A stretch of 64,000 nucleotides of DNA from Euonymus europaeus (lineage: Eukaryota; Streptophyta; Magnoliopsida; Celastrales; Celastraceae), in the NCBI GenBank assembly GCA_963580455.1, contig OY756966.1:17797001-17861000 (forward strand). The letters are read 5' to 3'. Positions 13,501-22,785 of this stretch are shown here, piece after piece; within the stretch, counting starts at the first letter, position 1; each line of letters starts with the position of its first letter. The notes under the pieces were generated by a model, which worked only from the letters and a program-made list of their open reading frames with translations, did not search any database and had not been told where the DNA came from. The translations under genes and the position numbers were made by a program.

Positions 13501-13565
13501 ATTCCAAAATACCAACTTTCTATGACAAATGGACTAAACCGTTAAAAGCTCCTCCATAGAGAGAG
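10526..13565 (+). repeat. 19-monomer higher-order repeat, copy 2 (3040 bp)
   Basis: Direct tandem copy of 7486-10525 at an offset of exactly 3040 bp with no indel. Private changes include TTGTGCAACTACAG at its third monomer, CGATTCCAAAAC in the B-type monomer and CTATATTATTTCG in the C-type monomer. The copy ends where the next monomer at 13566 is a B type (GGAATATC) rather than the GCTCGGAGTACAC starter. Confidence 0.93.
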
Positions 13566-14045
13566 TTGAGCAACTTCGGAATATCAAAGTTGCTCGGGAT
13601 AGACTTTTTATTGTTCTTCTATGTCAAATCTTACGAATATAAGCTTCAGAGATTATTTCGATGCCAAAACACCAACTTTCTATGACAAATAGACAAAACC
13701 GTTAAAAGCTCCTCCATAGAGAGAGTTGAGCAACTTCGAACTATCAAAGTTCCTCGCGATAGACTTTTTATTGTTCTTCTATGTCAAATTTTACGAGTTT
13801 AAGCTTCCTACATTATTTCGATGACAAAACACCAACTTTCTATGACAAATGGACAAAACCGTTAAAAGCTCCTCCATAGAGAGAGTTGAGCAACTTCGGA
13901 CTGTGAAAGTTGCACGGGATAGACTTTTTATTGTTCTTCTATGTCAAATTTTACGAGTATAAGCTTCCTACATTATTTCGATGCCAAAACACCAACTTTC
14001 TATGACAAATGGACAAAACCGTTAAAAGCTCCTCCATAGAGAGAG
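12606..14045 (+). repeat. 9-monomer repeat, third full copy, crossing the 19-mer boundary
   Basis: Same nine-monomer order as 8126-9565 and 11166-12605. It crosses the end of 19-mer copy 2 at 13565 and continues through B, C and D to 14045, so the two HOR periods are superimposed rather than nested cleanly. Confidence 0.8.
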
Positions 14046-15641
14046 TTGAGCAACTTCGGACTATCAAAGTTGCTCGGGATAGACTTTTTATTGTTCTTCT
14101 AAGTCAAATTTTACGAGTATAAGCTTCAGAGATTATTTCGATGCCAAAACACCAACTTTCTATGACAAATAGACAAAACCGTTAAGAGCTCATCATAGAG
14201 AGAGTTGAGCAATTTCGGACCATCAAAGTTGCTCGGGATAGACTTTTATTGTTTTTCTATGTCAACTTTTACGAGTATAAGCTTCCTACATTATTTCGAT
14301 GCCAAAACACCAACTTTCTATGACAAATGGACAAAACCGTTAAAAGCTCCTCCATAGAGAGAGTTGAGCAACTTCGGACTATCAAAGTTGCTCGGGATAG
14401 ACTTTTAATTGTTCTTCTATGTCAAATTTTACGAGTATAAGCTTCCTACATTATTTCGATGCCAAAACACCAACTTTCTATGACAAATGGACAAAATCGT
14501 CAAAAGCACCTCCATAGAGAGAGTTGAGCAACTTCGGACAATCAAAATTGCTCGGGATAGACTTTTTATTGTTTTTCTATGTCAAATTTTACGAGTATAA
14601 GCTTCCTACATTATTTCTATTCCAAAACACCAACTTTCTATGACAAATGGACAAAACCGTTAAAAGCTCCTCCATAGAGAGAGTTGAGCAACTTCGGACT
14701 ATCGAAGTTGCTCGGGATAGACTTTTTATTGTTCTTCTATGTCAAATCTTACGAATATAAGCTTCAGAGATTATTTCGATGCCAAAACACCAACTTTCTA
14801 TGACAAATAGACAAAACCGTTAAAAGCTCCTCCATAGAGAGAGTTGAGCAACTTCGAACTATCAAAGTTCCTCGGGATAGACTTTTTATTGTTCTTCCAT
14901 GTCAAATTTTACGTGTTTAAGCTTCCTACATTATTTCGATGACAAAACACCAACTTTCTATGACAAATGGACAAAACCGTTAAAAGCTCCTCCATAGAGA
15001 GAGTTGAGCAACTTCGGACTGTGAAAGTTGCACGGGATAGACTTTTTATTGTTCTTCTATGTCGAATTTTACGAGTATAAGCTTCCTACATTATTTCGAT
15101 GCCAAAACACCAACTTTTTATGACAAATGGACAAAACCGTTAAAAGCTCCTCCATAGAGAGAGTTGAGCAACTTCGGACTATCAAAGTTGCTCGGGATAG
15201 ACTTTTTATTGTTCTTCTAAGTCAAATTTTACGAGTATAAGCTTCAGAGATTATTTCGATGCCAAAACACCAACTTTCTATGACAAATAGACAAAACCGT
15301 TAAGAGCTCATCATAGAGAGAGTTGAGCAATTTCGGACCATCAAAGTTGCTCGGGATAGACTTTTATTGTTTTTCTATGTCAACTTTTACGAGTATAAGC
15401 TTCCTACATTATTTCGATGCCAAAACACCAACTTTCTATGACAAATGGACAAAACCGTTAAAAGATCCTCCATAGAGAGAGTTGAGCAACTTCGGACTAT
15501 CAAAGTTGCTCGGGATAGACTTTTAATTGTTCTTCTATGTCAAATTTTACGAGTATAAGCTTCCTACATTATTTCGATGCCAAAACACCAACTTTCTATG
15601 ACAAATGGACAAAACCGTCAAAAGCACCTCCATAGAGAGAG
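14046..15641 (+). repeat. 7-monomer repeat (L-G-E-A-B-C-D, 1118 bp) plus partial second copy
   Basis: The order L G E A B C D runs from 14046 to 15163. L, G and E then recur at 15164-15641, followed by an A-like monomer at 15642. The offset is 1118 bp because L and G monomers are 159 bp. G is recognised by CAATTTCGGACCATC, ACTTTTATTG and GTCAACTTTTACG. Confidence 0.82.
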
Positions 15642-16281
15642 TTGAGTAACTTCGGACAATCAAAATTGCTCGGGATAGACTTTTTATTATTTTTCTATGT
15701 CAAATTTTACGAGTATAAGCTTCCTACATTATTTCGATGCCAAAACACAAACTTTCTATGACAAATGGACAAAACCGTTAAAAGCTCCTCCATAGAGAGA
15801 GTTGAGCAACTTCAGACCATCGAAATTGCTCGGGATAGACTTTTTATTGTTCTTCTATGTCAAATTTTATGAGTATAAGCTTCCTAGATTATTTCGATGC
15901 CAAAACACCAACTTTCTTTGACAAATGGACAAAACCGTTAAAAGCTCCTCCATAGAGAGAGTGGAGCAACTTCGAACTATCAAAGTTGCTCGGGATAGAC
16001 TTTTTATTGTTCTTCTATGTCAAATTTTACGAGTATAAGCTTCCTACATTATTTCGATGCCAAAACACGAACTTTCTATGACAAATGGACAAAACCGTTA
16101 AAAGCTCCTCCATAGAGAGAGTTGAGCAACTTCGGACCATCAAAGTTGCTCGGTGTACAATTTCTATTGTTCTTCTATGTCAAATTTTACGAGTATAAGC
16201 TTCCTACATTATTTCGATGCCAAAACACAAACTTTCCATGACAAATGGACAAAACCGTTAAAAGCTCTTCCATAGAGAGAG
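15642..16281 (+). repeat. Mosaic monomers including an isolated S-like monomer
   Basis: Four monomers that do not follow the neighbouring HOR order. The one at 16122-16281 carries GCTCGGTGTACAATTTC, the signature of the S type that is otherwise confined to 24.7 kb onward, but its 3' half is of the ordinary type (TTTTACGAGTATAAGC). No gene was seen. Confidence 0.75.
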
Positions 16282-18040
16282 TGGAGCGTCTTCTAACTAT
16301 CAAAGTTGCTCGGAGTACACTTTTTATTGTTCTTCTATGTCAAATTTTACGAAAATAAGCTTCCTAGATTATGTCGATGCCAAAACACCAACTTTCTATG
16401 ACAAATGGACAAAACCGTTAAAAGGTCCTCCATAGAGAGAGTTGAGCAACTTCGGACCAACAAAGTTGCTCGGGATAGACTTTTTATTGTACTTCTATGT
16501 CAAATTTTACGAGTATAAGCTTCCTACATTATTTCTATTCCAAAACACCAACTTTCTATGACAAATGGACAAAACCGTTAAAAGCTCCTCCATAGAGAGA
16601 GTTGAGCAACTACAGACTATCAAAGTTGCTCGGGATAGACTTTTAATTGTTCTTCTATGTCAAATTTTCGAGTATAAGCTTCCTACATTATTTCGATACC
16701 AAAACACCAACTTTCTATGAAAAATGGACAAAACCGTTAAAAGCTCCTCCATAGAGAGAGTTGAGCAACTACAGACTATCAAAATTGCTCGGGATAGACT
16801 TTTAATTGTTCTTCTAAGTCAAATTTAACGAGTATAAGCTTCCTACATTATTTCGATGCCAAAACACCAACTTTCTATGACAAATAGACAAAACCGTTAA
16901 AAGCTCCTCCATAGAGAGAGTTGAGCAACTTCGGACCATCAAAGTTTCTCGGGATAGACTTTATATTGTTCTTCTATGTCAAATTTTATGAGTATAAGCT
17001 TCCTAGATTATTTTGATGCCAAAACACCAACTTTCTTTGACAAATGGACAAAACCGTTAAAAGCTCCTCCATAGAGAGTTTTGAGCAACTTCGGACTGTG
17101 AAAGTTGCTCGGGATAGACTTTTAATTGTTCTTCTATGTCAAATTTAACTAGTATAAGCTTCATACATTATTTCAATGCAAAAACACCAACTTTCTATGA
17201 CAAATGCACAAAACCGTTAAAAGCTCCTCCATAGAGAGAGTTGAGCAATTTCGGACTATCAAAGTTGCTCGGGATAGACTTTTAATTGTTCTTCTATGTC
17301 AAATTTTACGAGTATAAGCTTCATAGATTATTTCGAGTCCAAAACACCAACTTTCTATGACAAATACACAAAAATGTTAAAAGCTCCTCCATAGAGAGAG
17401 TTGAGCAACTTCGGACTATCAAAGTTGCTCGGGATAGACTTTTTATTGTTCTTCTATGTCAAATTTTACGAGTATAAGCTTTCAACATTATTTCGATGCC
17501 AAAACACCAACTTTCAATGACAAATAGATAAAACCGTTAAAAGCTCATGCATAGAGAGAGTTGAGCAACTTCGGACTATCAAAGTTGCTCGGGATAGACT
17601 TTTTATTGTTCTTTTATGTCAAATTTTACGAGTATAAGCTTCCTACATTATTTCGATGCCAAAACACCAACTTTCTATGACAAATGGACAAAACCGTTAA
17701 AAGGTCCTCCATAGAGAGAGTTGAGCAACTTCGGACCAACAAAGTTGCTCGGGATAGACTTTTTATTGTACTTCTATGTCAAATTTTACGAGTATAAGCT
17801 TCCTACATTATTTCTATTCCAAAACACCAACTTTCTTTGACAAATGGACAAAACTTTTAAAAGCTCCTCCATAGAGAGAGTTGAGCAACTTCGGACTATC
17901 AAAGTTGCTCGGGATAGACTTTTTATTGTTCTTCTATGTCAAATCTTACGAATATAAGCTTCAGAGATTATTTCGATGCCAAAACACCAACTTTCTATGA
18001 CAAATAGACAAAACCGTTAAGGGCTCCTCCATAGAGAGAG
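16282..18040 (+). repeat. Partial third copy of the 19-monomer HOR (11 monomers)
   Basis: The order matches the first 11 monomers of 7486-10525: GCTCGGAGTACAC monomer, K, two CTACAGAC monomers, GTTTCTCGGG, I, J, GCTTTCAACATT, TTCTTTTATG, K and B. It is more diverged than the tandem pair. Its first monomer begins GTGGAGCGTCTTCTAAC, and 16602-16760 has a 1-bp loss (AATTTTCGAG), so it split from the pair earlier or decayed faster. Confidence 0.8.
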
Positions 18041-18359
18041 TTGAGCAACTTCGGACCATCAAAGTTGCTCGGGATAGGCTTTTTATTGTTTTTCTATGTG
18101 AACTTTTACGAGTATATGCTTCCTACATTATTTCGATACCAAAACACCAACTTTCTATGACAAATGGACAAAACCGTTAAAAGCTCCTCCATAGAGAGAG
18201 TTGTGCAACTTCGGACTATCAAAGTTGCTCGGGATAGACTTTTATTGTTCTTCTATGTCAAATTTTACGATTATAAGCTTCCTACATTATTTCGATGCCA
18301 AAAGACCAACTTTCTATGACAAATGGACAAAACCGTTAAAAGCTCTACCATAGAGAGAC

Positions 18360-18450
18360 TTGAGCAACTTCGGACTATCAAAGTTGCTCGGGATAGACTT
18401 TTTACTGTTCTTCTATGTCAAATTTTACGAGTATAAGCTTCCTACATTAT
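18360..18450 (+). repeat. Left part of the satellite monomer split by the LTR insertion
   Basis: Monomer residues 1-91, ending CTACATTAT just before the LTR. The right part resumes after the LTR. 91 bp here plus 69 bp at 19518-19586 gives exactly 160 bp once one copy of the target duplication is removed, so the insertion caused no other rearrangement. An apparent open frame from 18360 into the LTR is a chance read-through, not a gene. Confidence 0.95.
18446..18450. repeat. Target-site duplication, left (ATTAT)
   Basis: The satellite bases ATTAT immediately before the TG of the LTR match the five bases immediately after its CA end. Five bp is the usual size for LTR-retrotransposon integrase. 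Confidence 0.93.
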
Positions 18451-18469
18451 TGATAAGTGCCAGAATGTA

Positions 18470-18510
18470 CCAAAAGATGGCACTAACTCCACCACTATGT
18501 GCTCATTTTC
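18470..18510 (+). repeat. Internal direct repeat in LTR U3, copy 1 (41 bp)
   Basis: Starts CCAAAAGATGGCACTAACTCC and ends GCTCATTTTC. It matches 18556-18596 with a single A/T difference, at an offset of 86 bp. Tandem or near-tandem repeats upstream of the TATA box are common in LTR promoters and may carry enhancer sites. That function is inferred. Confidence 0.88.
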
Positions 18511-18555
18511 AAAGAGTGGACAATCCACCACACCAATTTGATGGAAAATCCACCA

Positions 18556-18596
18556 CCAAAAGATGGCACTAACTCCTCCACTATGTGCTCATTTTC
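18556..18596 (+). repeat. Internal direct repeat in LTR U3, copy 2 (41 bp)
   Basis: Second copy of the 18470-18510 repeat. It ends three bases before the TATA box, so one copy abuts the core promoter and the other lies 86 bp upstream. Confidence 0.88.
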
Positions 18597-18598
18597 TC

Positions 18599-18606
18599 TA
18601 TAAATA
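18599..18606 (+). promoter_or_regulatory. LTR core promoter TATA box (TATAAATA)
   Basis: TATAAATA lies inside CTCTATAAATAGAGAGG, about 148 bp from the LTR start, a usual position for the U3 promoter. Transcription would be expected to begin about 25-35 bp downstream, near 18630, which sets the U3/R border. In a solo LTR it would read into the right-hand satellite. Confidence 0.75.
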
Positions 18607-18635
18607 GAGAGGAGTAGAAGCTAGGCGGGGGAGCT

Positions 18636-18703
18636 TGGAGACAAGAAGGAAAGAAGGAGAAGAATTGGAGGAAAAAAGAGGAGAAGGAAAAGAAGAAAAC
18701 AAG
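18636..18703 (+). other. Purine-rich leader segment of the LTR
   Basis: Just after the predicted start site the plus strand is almost all A and G (GGAGACAAGAAGGAAAGAAG and further GA runs) until GGCTTGTATTTG. It matches the R/U5 side of the LTR rather than a coding exon. It is not the polypurine tract, which would lie outside the 3' LTR. Its role is unknown. Confidence 0.6.
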
Positions 18704-19425
18704 GCTTGTATTTGTAATTGTGTTTTTATGTTTCATGTTTTATTTGGTTATGTATAACTAAAGTCTTGTTAGTTAGGGCTTGTCTTGAAGCCCAAACATG
18801 CTTTCAATTTTATAAGTTGTGTGAATTTCAATTTCTACAAGCATGATGATTTTGATTTTTCCATGTTATGTGAGTTCTAATATTGTGTTTCTTTGAGTTG
18901 CTAACTTTGAAGCATGTATTAGAATTAATTGTTGTAGAACATGGTCAATTGCCTTGTTGAATATGTTCTTTCTTGCAACATATAATTCAGTTGAAAATGA
19001 ATTATGAAAAATCAATTCTTGAACACCTAAGTACAAATACCATGTATTAGGATTCTTGTGACATTCATATTCTCTTTGCTCTTATTGGATTCTTGATTGT
19101 TGATTGATGCAGACGCCATGCTAGATTTCGATTAAGAATACACGTAATGAGGTATACACCATACACTTTACATGCAATTAAGAGAGGATCATACAACTTG
19201 AGTTTGGCATCATATGCTTGTTTAAATTGTTAATCTATTATTTCTTATAAATTGTTTGAATGTCTTGTGGTGGATAGTGAGTCTTAGCTATTATTTTCAT
19301 TAATATCAATTCTCATTCTTGTTCTTAACATCAATTTCTTCGTCTTAATTTTTATCTATTTCAAGACTTAACCCCCCTTGTATCAATTATATTCAGGTGT
19401 AAGATTGTATATCTATTAGCATCAC

Positions 19426-19445
19426 TCCTTGTGGGATCGACTCTT
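19426..19445 (+). other. Conserved LTR 3' block
   Basis: TCCTTGTGGGATCGACTCTT lies about 70 bp before the LTR end. From memory, close variants occur near the 3' end of LTRs in several plant Ty3/Gypsy families, so this is the main clue to lineage. It was not compared with a database. Confidence 0.5.
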
Positions 19446-19512
19446 ACTTGTTCACTATATACATTAATTGTACATTTGTAGGTTATTTTAAATTGTTACT
19501 AACGACACAACA

Positions 19513-19517
19513 ATTAT
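19513..19517. repeat. Target-site duplication, right (ATTAT)
   Basis: ATTAT follows the terminal ACAACA of the LTR and continues as TTCGATTCC, the expected next bases of the monomer. An intact duplication implies that both flanks belong to the same insertion event. Confidence 0.93.
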
Positions 19518-20225
19518 TTCGATTCCAAAACGCCAACTTTCTATGACAAATGGACAAAACCGTTAAAAGCTCCTCCATAGAGAGAGTTGAGCAACTTCGG
19601 ACTATCAAAGTTGCTCGGGATAGACTTTTTATTGTTCTTCTAAGTCAAATTTTATGAGTATAAGCTTCAGAGATTATTTCGATGCCAAAACACCAACTTT
19701 CTATGACAAATAGACAAAACCGTTAAGAGCACATCATAGAGAGAGTTGAGCAATTTCGGACCATCAAAGTTGCTCGGGATAGACTTTTTATTGTTTTTCT
19801 ATGTCAACTTTTACGAGTATAAGCTTCCTACATTATTTCGATACCAAAACACCAACTTTCTATGACAAATGGACAAAACCGTTAAAAGCTCCTCCATACA
19901 GAGAGTTGAGCAACTTCGGACTATCAAAGTTGCTCGGGATAGACTTTTAATTGTTCTTCTATGTCAAATTTTACGAGTATAAGCTTCCTACATTATTTCG
20001 ATGCCAAAACACTAACTTTCTATGACAAATGGACAAAACCGTCAAAAGCTCCTCCATAGAGAGAGTTGAGCAACTTCGGACAATCAAAATTGCTCGGGAT
20101 AGACTTTTTATTGTTTTTCTATGTCAAATTTTACGAGTATAAGCTTCCTACATTATTTCGATGCCAAAACACAAACTTTCTATGACAAATGGACAAAACC
20201 GTTAAAAGCTCCTCCATAGAGAGAG
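19513..20225 (+). repeat. Satellite resumes after the LTR (about 4.5 monomers)
   Basis: The interrupted monomer finishes at 19586. Full monomers start at 19587, 19746, 19906 and 20066. Their order is L-like, G-like, E-like and A-like, the same as at 14046-14683, so both sides of the LTR belong to the same family context. No gene was seen. Confidence 0.9.
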
Positions 20226-21505
20226 TTGAGCAACTTCGGACCATCAAAGTTGCTCGGGATAGACTTTCTATTGTTCTTCTATGTCAAATTTTATGAGTAT
20301 AAGCTTCCTAGATTATTTCGATGCCAAAACACCAACTTTCTTTGACAAATTGACAAAATCGTTAAATGCTCCTCCATAGAGAGAGTTGAGCAACTTCGGA
20401 CTGTGAAAGTTGCTCGGGATAGACTTTTTATTTTTCTTCTATGTCAAATTTTACGAGTATAAGCTTCCTACATTATTTCGATGCCAAAACACCAACTTTC
20501 TATGATAAATGGACAAAACCGTTAAAAGCTCCTCCGTATAGAGAGTTGAGCAACTTCGGACTATCGATGTTGCTCGGGATAGACTTTTAATTGTTCTTCT
20601 ATCTCAAATTTTACGAGTATAGGCTTCATAGATTATTTAGAGTCCAAAACACCATCTTTCTATGACGAGTAGACAAAAATGTTAAAAGCTCCTCCATAGA
20701 GAGAGTTGAGCAACTTCGGACTATCAAAGTTGCTCGAGATAGACTTTTTATTGTTCTTCTATGTCAAATTTTATGCGTATAAGCTTCCTACATTATTTCG
20801 ATGCCAAAACACCAACTTTCTATGACAAATGCACAAAACCGTTAAAAGCTCCTTCATTGAGAGACTTGAGCAACTTCGAACTATCAAAGTTGCTCGGGAT
20901 AGACTTTTTATTGTGCTTCTATGTCAAATTTTACGCGTATAAGCTTCCTACATTATTTCGATTCCAAAACACCAACTTTCTATGACAAATGGACAAAACC
21001 ATTAAAAGCTCCTCCATAGAGAGAGTTCAGCAACTTCGGACTATCAAAGTTGCTCGGGATAGACTTTTTATTGTTCTTCTATGTCAAATTTTACGAGTAT
21101 AAGCTTCCTACATTATTTCGATTCCAAAACGCCAACTTTCTATGAAAAATGGACAAAACCGTTAAAAGCTCCTCCATAGAGAGATTTGAGCAACTTCGGA
21201 CTATCAAAGTTGCTCGGGATAGACTTTTTATTGTTCTTCTATGTCAAATTTTACGAGTATAAGCTTCCTACATTATTTCTATTCCAAAACACCAACTTTC
21301 TATGACAAATGGACAAAACCGTTAAAAGCTCCTCCATAGAGAGAGTTGAGCAACTTCGGACCATCAAAGTTGCTCGGGATAGACTTTTTATTGTTTTTCT
21401 ATGTCAACTTTTACGAGTATAAGCTTCCTACATTATTTCGATGCCAAAACACCAACTTTCTATGAAAAATGGACAAAACCGTTAAAAGCTCCTCCATAGA
21501 GAGAG
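20226..21505 (+). repeat. 8-monomer higher-order repeat, copy 1 (1280 bp)
   Basis: Starts with a monomer with GGACCATC, ACTTTCTATTG and TTTTATGAG. It continues with CTGTGAAAG, then a monomer with GACGAGTAGAC and TAGGCTTCATAG, then GCTCGAGATAG with TTATGCGTAT, then GAGACTTGAG. Three more monomers complete it. The same order starts again at 21506 and at 22786, exactly 1280 bp apart each time. Confidence 0.87.
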
Positions 21506-22785
21506 TTGAGCAACTTCGGACCATCAAAGTTGCTCGGGATAGACTTTCTATTGTTCTTCTATGTCAAATTTTATGAGTATAAGCTTCCTAAATTATTTCG
21601 ATGCCAAAACACCAACTTTCTTTGACAAATGGACAAAACCGTTAAAAGCTCATCCATAGAGAGAGTTGAGCAACTTCGGGCTGTGAAAGTTGCTCGGGAT
21701 AGACTTTTTATTGGTCTTCTATGTCAAATTTTAGGAGTATAAGCTTCCTATATTATTTTGATGCCAAAACACCAACTTTCTATGACAAATGGACAAAACC
21801 GTTAAAAGCTCCTCCATATAGAGAGTTGAGCAATTTCGGACTATCAAAGTTGCTCGGGATAGACTTTTAATTGTTCTTCTATCTCAAATTTTATGAGTAT
21901 AGGCTTCATAGATTATTTCGAGTCCAAAACACCATCTTTCTATGACGAGTAGACAAAAATGTTAAAAGCTCCTCCATAGAGAGAGTTGAGCAACTTCGAA
22001 CTATCAAAGTTGCTCGAGATAGACTTTTTATTGTTCTTCTATGTCAAATTTTACGCGTATAAGCTTCCTACATTATTTCGATGCGAAAACACCAACTTTC
22101 TATGACAAATGGACAAAACCGTTAAAAGCTCCTTCATTGAGAGACTTGAGCAACTTCGAACTATCAAAGTTGCTCGGGATAGACTTTTTATTGTTCTTCT
22201 ATGTCAAATTTTACGCGTATAAGCTTCCTACATTATTTCGATTCCAAAACACCAACTTTCTATGACAAATGGACAAAACCGTTAAAAGCTCCTCCATAGA
22301 GAGAGTTGAGCAACTTCGGACTATCAAAGTTGCTCAGGATAGACTTTTTATTGTTCTTCTATGTCAAATTTTACGAGTATAAGCTTCCTACATTATTTTG
22401 ATTCCAAAACGCCAACTTTCTATGAAAAATGGACAAAACCGTTAAAAGCTCCTCCATAGAGAGATTTGAGCAACTTCGGACTATCAAAGTTGCTCGGGAT
22501 AGACTTTTTATTGTTCTTCTATGTCAAATTTTACGAGTATAAGCTTCAGAGATTATTTCGATGCCAAAACACCAACTTTCTGTGACAAATAGACAAAACC
22601 TTTAAGAGCTCCTCCATAGAGAGAGTTGAGCAACTTCGGACCATCAAAGTTGCTCGGGATAGACTTTTTATTGTTTTTCTATGTCAACTTTTACGAGTAT
22701 AAGCTTCCTACATTATTTCGATGCCAAAACACCAACTTTCTATGAAAAATGGACAAAACCGTTAAAAGCTCCTCCATAGAGAGAG
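21506..22785 (+). repeat. 8-monomer higher-order repeat, copy 2 (1280 bp)
   Basis: Full copy of 20226-21505. Private features include CGGGCTGTGAAAG and TTGGTCTTC, which are shared with copy 3 and not with copy 1. Copies 2 and 3 are therefore closer to each other. Confidence 0.87.

Larger units (their letters stand above)
1..18450 (+). repeat. Satellite array, left block (160-bp monomers)
   Basis: About 115 head-to-tail monomers, all in one orientation. Monomers start at 1, 161, 321, 481, 641 and so on. I phase each monomer on TTGAGCAACTTCGGAC. In order, the usual landmarks are a GTTGCTCGGG block near residue 24, a T-rich stretch near 40-55, an AGTATAAGCTTCC block near 70-82 (so most monomers carry a HindIII site), TTTCGATGCCAAAACACC near 90-107, and AAAACCGTTAAAAGCTCC near 132-149 followed by ATAGAGAGAG. 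No inverted monomer and no gene was seen. Named monomer variants recur in fixed order, so the block is a mosaic of higher-order repeats described separately. A centromeric or heterochromatic satellite is likely, but nothing in the sequence proves centromere function. Confidence 0.97.
18451..19512 (+). mobile_element. Solo LTR of a plant LTR retrotransposon, probably Ty3/Gypsy
   Basis: A 1062-bp non-satellite insertion that begins TGATAAGTGCC and ends GACACAACA, the standard TG...CA of LTRs. It is flanked by 5-bp direct repeats ATTAT. It has a TATA box about 150 bp in, a purine-rich leader and a 3' block TCCTTGTGGGATCGACTCTT. I recall similar blocks near the 3' ends of LTRs in plant Gypsy lineages such as Tat/Ogre/Athila. 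There is no primer-binding site, gag-pol, polypurine tract or second LTR, so it is best read as the product of LTR-LTR recombination. The family assignment rests on memory of the motif and is less sure than the solo-LTR call. Transcription, if any, would run left to right. Confidence 0.9.

Noticed and set aside
1..18450. CRISPR-like array of regularly spaced repeats
   Set aside because: The whole 160-bp unit is conserved, with no unique spacers, and no cas genes are present. It is a tandem satellite.
18360..18572. 70-codon open frame starting at a TTG and crossing from satellite into the LTR
   Set aside because: The first part is ordinary satellite monomer and the second part is LTR U3 upstream of the TATA box. 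There is no ATG start, no coding bias and no recognisable domain.
18720..19400. Possible gene fragment in the AT-rich middle of the insertion
   Set aside because: All frames have frequent stops and no domain is recognisable. It fits the body of an LTR.
18451..19512. Possible complete small retroelement (TRIM) with two short LTRs
   Set aside because: No long terminal direct repeat exists within the 1062 bp. The only internal repeat is 41 bp near the 5' end, and no primer-binding site or polypurine tract is placed as a TRIM would need.
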